Assembly: GCF_007828035.1 (NCBI RefSeq)
Contig: NZ_VITV01000019.1
Coordinates: forward strand, 16,697 to 80,696
Direction of reading: 5' to 3'
Source: Nitrospirillum amazonense
GTDB taxonomy: Bacteria; Pseudomonadota; Alphaproteobacteria; Azospirillales; Azospirillaceae
Length of the DNA: 64,000 nt
Made by a program: the position numbers and the translations under genes. The notes beneath the pieces are model-generated. The model ran no database searches. It saw nothing but the letters and a program-made list of their open reading frames with translations, and had not been told where the DNA came from. Shown here piece after piece: positions 57,560 to 64,000 of this stretch (position 1 is the first letter of the stretch; each line of letters begins with the position of its first letter).

Positions 57560-57702
57560 CCATGCCGTCATTGACACGGCGGCTTGGCCTCGGCAGTGCC
57601 CGGATCGCTGACTGCCTGATCCGGGTTGCCGATGGTGGCTCCGCGATCTCTCCAAACTGCTCTTGGGACAGGCCACGCTGGACCGCCAGCGTGGCCTTTT
57701 TT
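57560..57702 (+). ncRNA. Candidate stress-induced small RNA
   Basis: Downstream of the GGAAC-type promoter the sequence folds into a strong first hairpin: CGGCA-N3-CCCGGATC (57591-57606) with GATCCGGG-N-TGCCG (57618-57631). A ~40-base single-stranded C/U-rich linker follows, and then a perfect terminator at 57671-57702. The total is about 137-143 nt with no credible coding frame (a 77-codon frame there lacks a ribosome site). This is the architecture of a trans-acting sRNA. Homology to a known sRNA is not claimed. Confidence 0.5.
57671..57702 (+). terminator. Strong rho-independent terminator
   Basis: GGCCACGCTGG (57671-57681), loop ACCG, CCAGCGTGGCC (57686-57696), then six T residues. It is not adjacent to any gene end (ppk2 stops 310 bases earlier), which is what drew attention to the sRNA. 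Confidence 0.92.
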
Positions 57703-57948
57703 GTATGGCCGTCAGGGCTGACGACGTGGTGAAAAGTAATTAAATGATAACGAAGCGAAAGCGTCGCAATAAAATTGTTTCGAAATCAAATATTTATTCG
57801 GATTTCTCATGAAATGAGGGGCGTTGACCGATAAAAATTCACCCTATGCGGAAAAAATGAAGGATCGATTTCCGTCCGGGGGCGTTGTTTGACGGACCGG
57901 GCATGGCAGTCACCTGCCCGGCCTATCGGATAAGCCAGGAGGAAATTC

Positions 57949-59319
57949 ATGGCACGAGAACAATACGAGGATCCGCGCCGCCAGTCCCGGGCTCCCCAGG
58001 GTGGACGCCGGGATTACAACGATTATGAGGACGATCGCCGCCATGCCCGTGGCCGCGACGATGACGACGATGATGGCTACCGGTCCGGTGGCGGCAGCCG
58101 GCGTGGCCATTCCGAAGACGTCGGCCAGGGCGGTTATTTCGGCGATCCGCGCGGCCATTCCGAGATTGGGCGCCGGGGCGGCGAGGTCCGCCATGAGCGG
58201 GCGATGCGCGCCCGTCGTGATGAGGAAGGCCATGCGGAGGACGAGGGCCAAGGCGGCTACTTCGGCGATCCGGAAGGGCATTCAGAAATCGGCCGCCGGG
58301 GCGGCCAGGTTCGCCACGAACGGGCCATGCGCGCCCGCCGGGACGAATACGGCCACGCGGAGGACGAGGGCCAGGGCGGCTACTTCGGCGATCCGGAAGG
58401 GCATTCGGAGATCGGCCGCCGGGGCGGCCAGGTTCGCCACGAACGGGCTATGCGCGCCCGGCGTGACGAATACGGCCACGCGGAGGACGAGGGCCAGGGC
58501 GGCTACTTCGGTGATCCGGAAGGGCATTCGGAAATCGGCCGCCGGGGTGGTCAGGTTCGCCATGAACGGGCCGTGCGCGCCCGCCGGGATGAATACGGCC
58601 ACGCGGAGGACGAGGGCCAGGGCGGCTACTTCGGCGATCCCGAAGGCCACGCCGAGATCGGCCGCCGGGGCGGCCAGGTCCGCCACGAACGGGCGGTGCG
58701 CGCCCGGCGTGACGAATACGGCCATGCTGAGGACGAGGGCCAGGGCGGTTACTTCGGCGATCCCGAAGGGCACGCGGAGATCGGCCGCCGGGGCGGCCAG
58801 GTCCGTCACGAACGGGCGATGCGGGCCCGTCGTGATGAGGAAGGCCATGCGGAGGATGAGGGCCAGGGCGGTTACTTCGGCGATCCCGAAGGCCATGCGG
58901 AGATCGGCCGCCGGGGCGGCCAGGTCCGCCACGAACGGGCGATGCGGGCCCGGCGTGACGAGGAAGGCCACGCCGAAGACGAGGGCCAGGGCGGCTACTT
59001 CGGCGACCCGGAAGGGCACGCGGAGATCGGCCGCCGGGGCGGCCAGGTTCGCCATGAACGGGCCCAGCACGCCCGGCGCGACGAGCGCGGCCACGCCGAG
59101 GATGAGGGGCAGGGCGGCTATTTCGGTGATCCCGAGGAGCACGCCGAAATAGGCCGCCGCGGCGGGCAGAGCCGCCGGGCCAGCAGCCGGGATGATGAGG
59201 ACGACGCCCCCGAGCGCAAGACGCGCTCCCGCTCCTCCAGCAGCCGGTCCTCTTCCTCCTCTTCATCGGAAGATGAGGACAAGCCGAAGACGACCCGCCG
59301 TCGCAGTAACGTGCATTGA
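57949..59319 (+). CDS. Nine-repeat KGG-like hydrophilic protein
   Basis: This is a 456-aa, extremely charged protein. Residues 1-52 are an Arg/Asp-rich leader (RDDDDDDGYRSGGGSRRG). Residues 53-407 are nine 41-aa repeats with the core GQGGYFGDPEGHAEIGRRGG and linker QVRHERAMRARRDE. The tail is Ser/Arg/Glu rich (SSSSRSSSSSSSEDEDKPK). The EIGRRGG element resembles the EAGRKGG core of the KGG proteins encoded nearby, so it may be an expanded member of that group; this is inference. There is no signal peptide or membrane helix. AGGAGG lies 6 bases upstream of the ATG. It is likely disordered or an RNA/DNA/ice- or stress-associated protein, but the function is unknown. Confidence 0.88.
   Translation: MAREQYEDPRRQSRAPQGGRRDYNDYEDDRRHARGRDDDDDDGYRSGGGSRRGHSEDVGQGGYFGDPRGHSEIGRRGGEVRHERAMRARRDEEGHAEDEGQGGYFGDPEGHSEIGRRGGQVRHERAMRARRDEYGHAEDEGQGGYFGDPEGHSEIGRRGGQVRHERAMRARRDEYGHAEDEGQGGYFGDPEGHSEIGRRGGQVRHERAVRARRDEYGHAEDEGQGGYFGDPEGHAEIGRRGGQVRHERAVRARRDEYGHAEDEGQGGYFGDPEGHAEIGRRGGQVRHERAMRARRDEEGHAEDEGQGGYFGDPEGHAEIGRRGGQVRHERAMRARRDEEGHAEDEGQGGYFGDPEGHAEIGRRGGQVRHERAQHARRDERGHAEDEGQGGYFGDPEEHAEIGRRGGQSRRASSRDDEDDAPERKTRSRSSSSRSSSSSSSEDEDKPKTTRRRSNVH
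58105..59169 (+). repeat. Nine in-frame 123-bp tandem repeats
   Basis: Units start every 123 bases from 58105 to 59089. Unit differences are mostly synonymous third-position changes plus a few substitutions (S/A in GHSEIG, Y/E in RRDEY). Neighbouring units are more alike than distant ones, indicating growth by unequal exchange. The first and last units are the most divergent. Confidence 0.92.
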
Positions 59320-59327
59320 TCCTTGAA

Positions 59328-59351
59328 GGACGGGGCGTTCGCGCCCCGTCC
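59328..59351 (+). other. UUCG-capped intercistronic hairpin
   Basis: GGACGGGGCG (59328-59337), loop TTCG, CGCCCCGTCC (59342-59351) is a perfect 10-bp stem with a very stable tetraloop. It lies 9 bases after the repeat-protein stop and 24 bases before the next start. It may terminate, attenuate or protect the upstream mRNA. Confidence 0.6.
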
Positions 59352-59375
59352 TCCCCTTGGGAAGGGAGAGCAGAC

Positions 59376-59612
59376 ATGACGCGAGGACTGGGCGGTCACT
59401 CGCCCGCCAATGTGGCCCATTTTCTGAAGGGCATCGATTTTCCGGCCGACAAGCAGGCGCTGATCCGCAAGGCCAAGGAGAATGGCGCGGAGGGTGAGGT
59501 GCTGGAGATGCTGGAGGCCATGCCGGACGCCGATTATGAAACGGCGGCCGACGTGATGAAGGGGTATGGTGAGGCGGACGACGGCACCTTCGGATCGCGG
59601 CGCAGGCACTGA
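59376..59612 (+). CDS. DUF2795 family protein
   Basis: This is a 78-aa helical protein with the DUF2795 pattern: NVAHFLKGIDFPADKQALIRKAKENGAEGEVLEMLEAMPDADY runs across most of its length (residues 12-54), followed by YETAADVMKGYGEAD. The family has no assigned function. AAGGGAGAG precedes the ATG at 59376. It is probably co-transcribed with the repeat protein apart from the intervening hairpin, and is followed by a terminator. Confidence 0.85.
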   Translation: MTRGLGGHSPANVAHFLKGIDFPADKQALIRKAKENGAEGEVLEMLEAMPDADYETAADVMKGYGEADDGTFGSRRRH

Positions 59613-59641
59613 TGGCCTGATGGCATTTACCTGAGCGGGGT

Positions 59642-59677
59642 GGGCGGATACCGGCGGGGTGTCCGCCCTTCTTATTT
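59642..59677 (+). terminator. Terminator between DUF2795 gene and isochorismatase-like gene
   Basis: GGGCGGATACC (59642-59652) pairs with GGTGTCCGCCC (59658-59668), with one wobble, followed by TTCTTATTT. It serves the plus-strand gene; the opposing gene ends at 59686. Confidence 0.8.
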
Positions 59678-59685
59678 CAGGAATA

Positions 59686-60291
59686 TCAATGCGCGAGCCA
59701 ACCGCTCAGCAGTTCGTCGGTGGTCAGGGTAATGACCTGCTGGGCGAAACGGGTGCGGTACAGTGTCAGCACGGCATCATGCGACGTGTCGACTGAGCTG
59801 CAGACGGCATCGGTCACCACGCAGACGGGATAGCCGAGGTCGATGGCATCCAGCACCGTGGCTAGGACGCAGACATCGGTCTCGCATCCGGTGACAACCA
59901 GACCATCGGCCCCCCGCTGGCGCAGCAGGGACGCAAGCGTGCTGCGGATGAAGGCGGAATAGACCGGCTTGTCCACCACGGCGGCCGGCGGGCATAGCCG
60001 GGCCAGGGGCGCCAGCAACTCCAGGGCGTCGGGGGGGAGATGGTCCCGGGTGGCGTGACGCCAGCGTTCGTAATAAGGACGCCAGGTTCCGGGCATGGTT
60101 TCCGGCGTCCGTGGCGGGATGAAGCGGGTGAAAACGGTGCGCGTGGGAAAGCGTTCAGCGATGGCGGCCACCATCGGCAGGATGCGGGGCAGCCAGGGGG
60201 TAGGCCAGGGGCCAGCGGGATGTTCCGGTGAGAACAGCCGCTGCATGTCCAGGCAGAGGTGTACGGTGGCTGGCGTCGGCATCCAGTTCAT
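59686..60291 (-). CDS. Isochorismatase-family cysteine hydrolase
   Basis: This is a 201-aa enzyme with the family triad Asp15 (HLCLDMQ), Lys108 (VDKPVYSAF) and Cys141 (TGCETDVCVLAT, second Cys). Such enzymes hydrolyse amides or the enol ether of isochorismate; nicotinamidase and ureidoacrylate branches also share this triad. The substrate is not predictable. An ATG at 60291 or 60282 (MPTPATVHL) may be the start. It is divergent from the surface-protein region. Confidence 0.88.
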   Translation of the reverse strand: MNWMPTPATVHLCLDMQRLFSPEHPAGPWPTPWLPRILPMVAAIAERFPTRTVFTRFIPPRTPETMPGTWRPYYERWRHATRDHLPPDALELLAPLARLCPPAAVVDKPVYSAFIRSTLASLLRQRGADGLVVTGCETDVCVLATVLDAIDLGYPVCVVTDAVCSSVDTSHDAVLTLYRTRFAQQVITLTTDELLSGWLAH

Positions 60292-61091
60292 GGCGGCGCT
60301 TCCCGATCACATTGGCGACAACGGGCGTGGGCAATGAACCATGTAACGCGGCCCCGCGCCCCTTGAACTCGGCGGGTCGCCAATTGTTCACCGTGACGCG
60401 ACCGGTTCAGGACGGCCATGCTGAAGCGGCCCTGGCCGGGCCGCGGACCTATGCGCCCAAAGATCGGAGTCGCCGGCGGCGGCCCGACTGCAACCGGCAT
60501 AATATAAACTAAAGGTTATAATAGACGGTCTTGACCGGGTTTCGGGAGCGGAGGCCAGCTGGTGCATTAGGATAGCTTGTCCCGTTGAGCGGGGTGGCTG
60601 TCGGACCGCGGCGCACCCTTGGCCCCGGGGGAAAACGTTTAAAAAGTGGTAAAGGCTTCGCGCAAATGGTCGTCGCATATTGCGGCATTTTTCTCACATT
60701 TCGCTACTGCGTACGCAAGGGGTACCGCCAAGTAGCTGGGCCTCACCCATTATTTTATAAGTTGTTATTAAATGTGACGAAATCATACACGAGGAAATGG
60801 TTAATCAACATTAACAAATGGGCTTCTTCGCCTTCCCCGATAGTTTAAGCCTCTGAAGATGCAATTGACATGAATTGCCCGACTATCCCAAAAGGTGGTG
60901 GCGCGCCTGTCCCCTTTGGATAGGTCAGGAACTTGGGGGCACGGGGCTCCGGGTTCCGGCGCGGAAGAAGGGTTGGGGTGGCAAGAAACGGATTTGGGTG
61001 TCGGGCGATGTTCCCCGGCGATACCCCAAAGCCGCCATTTTTGTCTCTCAGCCCGGCGATGGTGCAAACCAGTGGTTGGGAGACAGGTGGC
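60292..61091. other. Long leader of the surface-protein gene
   Basis: No gene is supported in these 800 bases. The part from 60480 to 60860 is AT-rich and includes the dyad GTTAAT-CAAC-ATTAAC (60800-60815). From 60880 to 61091 it becomes GC-rich again, perhaps a long 5' untranslated region. Open frames seen here (for example 60585-60848) lack ribosome sites and known motifs. Confidence 0.5.
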
Positions 61092-64000
61092 ATGGCGAAG
61101 CAGGCGGTTACGCGCGGTCAGGGCACGAAGAAGACGCAGCAGGCTTTCCTCCTGGGCGCATCGGCGCTGGCCATCGGCGTGGGCTTGGCCGCACCGAAGT
61201 CCGCCTGGGCCAGTGCCTGCGGCAGCTTCTCCACCAATTCCACCATCGGCTCGGCGGCGCACTGCACGGCGTTCACTTGGACGGGCACGGTGGGCACCGT
61301 CATCAACAACGGCACGCTGGTCGGCAACAACACCGGCACTTCCAGCAATTACACCGGCTTCAGCATCCAGGGCGGCAAGACCCTGACGGCCTTCATCAAC
61401 AACAACCTGATCGGCGGCACCGGGACGACAGGCGGAATCGCCGCCATCGTCCTGACGGGCACCCCCACCTACACGACGACCAGCGGCACCATCAGCTACG
61501 GCATCAGCGCCTACACCACCATCGGCACCTTCGTGAACAACGCCGCCGGTGTGATCCAGTCGGATGGCGGCTACGGCGCCATCCGGATGATGAATGGCGT
61601 GAAGGTCGGCGGCTTCACCAACGCCGGCACCATTCTGGCCAACGGCAACAGCGCCTTGAACCTGACCGGCGTCAGCATCGGCACGCTGACCAACAGCGGC
61701 TACATCTACAGCTCCGTGGGCGGCGCCATCGACGTCGACGTCATCACGACAATCAGCACCGTCGGCACCATCATCAACAGCGGCATGTTGAGGGGCAACA
61801 GCGGCGGCACCGGTGCCGTGAACGTGTTCGGCGTGGTGGGCTCGGTCAACAACACCGGCACCATCCTCAACGATTCCGGCCCGGGCGTGGAGGTGCGGAA
61901 CTACGGTGGCTTCGGTCCCACCGCCATCTTCCACAGCCATGTCGGCCAGGACGGTACCCTCAGCACCCTGACCAATTCGGGTCTGATCAGCGGCACCACC
62001 GGTGTTTCCATCGGTGCCGGCGGTTCCATCGTCAACCTGACCAACACCAGCATCGGCACCATCCAGGGCGGCATCGTCATTTCCAAGACCAGCGGCAACG
62101 CGTCGGTCACACATAACGGCTATTTGGGCACCCTGGCCAACAATGGCGTCATCATCGGCAGCATCGCCACCGGCGGTCTGATCGGCACCCTGATCAACAC
62201 CGGCACCATCAGCGCCACGGGCAACGCCATCAGCATCGGCACCTCGGGTACTATCGCTGGGCTGAACAACAGCGGCGTGATCAACGGCAACATCGTTAAC
62301 AATTCCGCCAACACCTTCAGCATCACCGGCGGGACGGGCACGGTCCTCGGCACCTTCACCGGTGCATCGGGCAAGGGCTCGATCATCAACACGCTGAGCA
62401 ACATCGTAATCACCGGCGGCAACCTGTTTCTGAACGACAATATCAACGTCGGCAGCGGAACGCTGATCAGCCAGGGCACCAACCTGACCATCGCCGCCGG
62501 TTCCACCATCACCGGCAATTATTACAACACCCTCTCGAGCAACACCCTGACCACCAGCGGCCTGACGGTCACGGGCCGTGTGACGCTGATCACCGGCACC
62601 ATCGTCCCGTCCTTCAGCAGTGCGGGAAATTACATCGTCGGCACGGCCGCCAGCCTGATCTATTCGCCCACCGGCATTTCCAACCTCGGCTCGGCCTTCG
62701 CCGCCGTGCAGGCCCCCACCGGCGCCCATTTCTCCAACATCGGCGCCAGCGGCACGACGCTGATCTATTACAACCCGCTAATGGATTATGTCGGTGGCGC
62801 CCAGGCCTCGGTAAGCGTGGGCAGCACCGTGCTGAACGGCGTCTCCACCATCTATCCGACGGCACTGTACATCGCCAGCACCGGCTCCCTGGGCACGCTG
62901 ACCAACAGCGGCACGATCCGGGGCAACATCGTCAACTTGAGCGCCAACGACCTGTCCATCCGCGGCGGCACGCTGACCACCATCGGCACGCTGACTGGCT
63001 ATTCCGGCTCCATCGGCACCATCACCAACACCACCAGCAACGTCGTCCTGGTCTCCGGCAACCTGCGGATCAACGACGTCATCAACGTCGGCACCAACAC
63101 CCTGGTCAACAACGGCGCCAACGTTACCTTCGGCACGCTGGGTACCATTAGCCTCACCGGCAATTTCGCCCAGACGTCAACCTTGGGCACCCTGTCGCTG
63201 GGCACCAACCTGCTGTCCATCTCTGGCGCCGCCAGCATCGCCGGCACGGTGCTGAGCAACTTCACCACCACCGTCAACCACACGGTGGGTGAGGCCATCA
63301 CCCTGATCTCGGCCGACGGCGGTCTCAACCTCAGCTACGGCACCCTGACCGGCGTGGTCAGTTCCTCCGGCACCGGCATCAACGTGACCGGCACCACGGT
63401 CGGCAACTACCTGCTGGCCATGGTGCAAAACTATTACATCGCCGGCACCTACGGCACGATCACCAACACCGGCACGCTGACGGCGGCTTCGGCCGTCTAT
63501 GTCGCGTCCACCGGCACGCTGGGCGCCGTATCCAACACCGGTGTCATCCAGGGCAGCATCGTCAACAACAGCGTCCGCGACCTGACCCTGCTGGGCGGCA
63601 GCGCCGGCACCTTCGGCACCTTCACCGGCCTCACCGGCACGCTGCCGGGCAGCATTGTCAACACCGCCAGCAACGTGACGCTGTCGGGCAACGTCGCGCT
63701 CAACGACCATGTCAATGTCACCGGCCACACCCTGGTCAACAATGGCGGCAGCCTGTACCTGGGCTCCATCATCAGCGTCACCGGCAACTACAGCCAGACG
63801 GGCGGCACCTTGGCGGAGCTTTCGGCCATCAACGGCGGTGAACTGATCGTCAGTGGCGCGGCCGTGGTCAGCGGCGTCAACTACACGGTCGTGGGCGCCA
63901 CCGGTGCCTATCACTATCTGCAGGGTCCGGCGGGGGCCACGCCCATCATCGCCGGCGGTGTCGGCTCCAGCTACACCAGCATTACCTACGACAGCGGCGT
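61092..64000 (+). CDS. Giant repetitive surface protein, probable autotransporter (3' end outside window)
   Basis: The ATG at 61092 follows GGGAGACAGGTGGC. The frame is open to the window edge, giving at least 969 residues. An extended signal peptide (QQAFLLGASALAIGVGLAA, then SAWASA) precedes a long passenger of low-complexity Gly/Thr/Asn/Ser/Val-rich beta-helix sequence with frequent NTGTI and NSGTI-type rungs (LTNSGLISG, LINTGTISA, VNNTGTILN). This is the pattern of autotransporter or hemagglutinin-like passengers, and the C-terminal beta-barrel would lie beyond the window. Charged residues and cysteines (two near the N-terminus) are rare. The function is probably adhesion or surface coating. 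Confidence 0.88.
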   Translation, partial: MAKQAVTRGQGTKKTQQAFLLGASALAIGVGLAAPKSAWASACGSFSTNSTIGSAAHCTAFTWTGTVGTVINNGTLVGNNTGTSSNYTGFSIQGGKTLTAFINNNLIGGTGTTGGIAAIVLTGTPTYTTTSGTISYGISAYTTIGTFVNNAAGVIQSDGGYGAIRMMNGVKVGGFTNAGTILANGNSALNLTGVSIGTLTNSGYIYSSVGGAIDVDVITTISTVGTIINSGMLRGNSGGTGAVNVFGVVGSVNNTGTILNDSGPGVEVRNYGGFGPTAIFHSHVGQDGTLSTLTNSGLISGTTGVSIGAGGSIVNLTNTSIGTIQGGIVISKTSGNASVTHNGYLGTLANNGVIIGSIATGGLIGTLINTGTISATGNAISIGTSGTIAGLNNSGVINGNIVNNSANTFSITGGTGTVLGTFTGASGKGSIINTLSNIVITGGNLFLNDNINVGSGTLISQGTNLTIAAGSTITGNYYNTLSSNTLTTSGLTVTGRVTLITGTIVPSFSSAGNYIVGTAASLIYSPTGISNLGSAFAAVQAPTGAHFSNIGASGTTLIYYNPLMDYVGGAQASVSVGSTVLNGVSTIYPTALYIASTGSLGTLTNSGTIRGNIVNLSANDLSIRGGTLTTIGTLTGYSGSIGTITNTTSNVVLVSGNLRINDVINVGTNTLVNNGANVTFGTLGTISLTGNFAQTSTLGTLSLGTNLLSISGAASIAGTVLSNFTTTVNHTVGEAITLISADGGLNLSYGTLTGVVSSSGTGINVTGTTVGNYLLAMVQNYYIAGTYGTITNTGTLTAASAVYVASTGTLGAVSNTGVIQGSIVNNSVRDLTLLGGSAGTFGTFTGLTGTLPGSIVNTASNVTLSGNVALNDHVNVTGHTLVNNGGSLYLGSIISVTGNYSQTGGTLAELSAINGGELIVSGAAVVSGVNYTVVGATGAYHYLQGPAGATPIIAGGVGSSYTSITYDSG

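Larger units (their letters stand above)
57362..57948. other. Intergenic region with small-RNA candidate
   Basis: No protein gene is supported. After ppk2 a hairpin (GGTCCCC at 57366-57372 with GGGGACC at 57397-57403, overlapping a second CTGGC/GCCAG stem) may end its transcript. The stress promoter and sRNA candidate follow (57529-57702). From 57720 to 57880 the sequence is very AT-rich and presumably holds the promoter of the repeat-protein gene, but no GGAAC box is visible there. Confidence 0.55.

Noticed and set aside
57499..57732. 77-codon frame across the sRNA candidate
   Set aside because: It runs through the terminator stem and T tract, and has no ribosome site.
58282..59142. Antisense frame (286 codons) opposite the repeat protein
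   Set aside because: It is periodic only because the plus-strand repeat is 123 bases; no start site or independent evidence.
58105..59169. Regular repeats as a CRISPR array
   Set aside because: Units are 123 bases, contiguous, in frame and without spacers; they encode protein.
60585..60848. 87-codon frame in the surface-protein leader
   Set aside because: No ribosome site, atypical composition and no known motif.
60801..62729. 642-codon antisense frame opposite the surface protein
   Set aside because: The plus strand has a signal peptide and coherent beta-helix repeats; the antisense frame is low-complexity shadow.

Overview
The window is about 64 kb of GC-rich bacterial DNA with dense, mostly bidirectional gene packing. 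It reads as an alphaproteobacterium, most plausibly a Rhodospirillales/Azospirillum-like organism. This rests on the selenocysteine formate dehydrogenase with a full Sec apparatus, the SapC and TonB-receptor genes, KGG stress proteins, ECF41 and GGAAC-type stress promoters, and codon use. The assignment is inference. No rRNA, transposase, integrase, phage gene or CRISPR array was seen. The only tRNA is tRNA-Sec.

Layout. 1-3442: end of an RND efflux permease and its outer-membrane lipoprotein. 3449-3991: ogt. 4416-10187: fdnG (in-frame UGA = Sec198), fdnH, fdnI and fdhE, preceded by a ModE-like dyad. 10228-13329: oxidoreductase/LysR pair and a YraQ-type permease. 13591-18807: selD facing selA-selB-tRNA-Sec plus an unknown gene. 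Formate dehydrogenase and everything needed to read its UGA therefore lie within about 14.5 kb. 18924-20237: beta-barrel protein and a tiny membrane ORF.

20350-44367 is rich in organosulfur and small-molecule acquisition genes: SapC, a DszA/NtaA-type monooxygenase, two TonB receptors, LysR, an SsuACB-like ABC transporter, acyl-CoA-dehydrogenase-like and SsuD-like flavoenzymes, a second binding protein, a hydrolase-OsmC fusion, and a cysteine dioxygenase-like gene coupled to a four-domain rhodanese. Inside it sits a CMD/ECF41 sigma pair with a recognisable ECF41 promoter.

44401-47909: oxidoreductase/LysR, an RcnA-type Ni/Co exporter with an RcnR/CsoR-like operator, and a frameshifted CBS protein. 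47914-59612 looks like a stress island: UdgX-type DNA glycosylase, two KGG proteins, dehydrogenases, a second YraQ permease, GNAT, a basic amino-acid decarboxylase, PPK2, a candidate small RNA, a nine-repeat KGG-like protein and a DUF2795 protein. Several start downstream of GGAAC-N16/17 motifs like those of the alphaproteobacterial general stress sigma factor EcfG. The window ends with an isochorismatase-family hydrolase and the first ~970 residues of a giant repetitive surface protein (probably an autotransporter) that runs off the edge.
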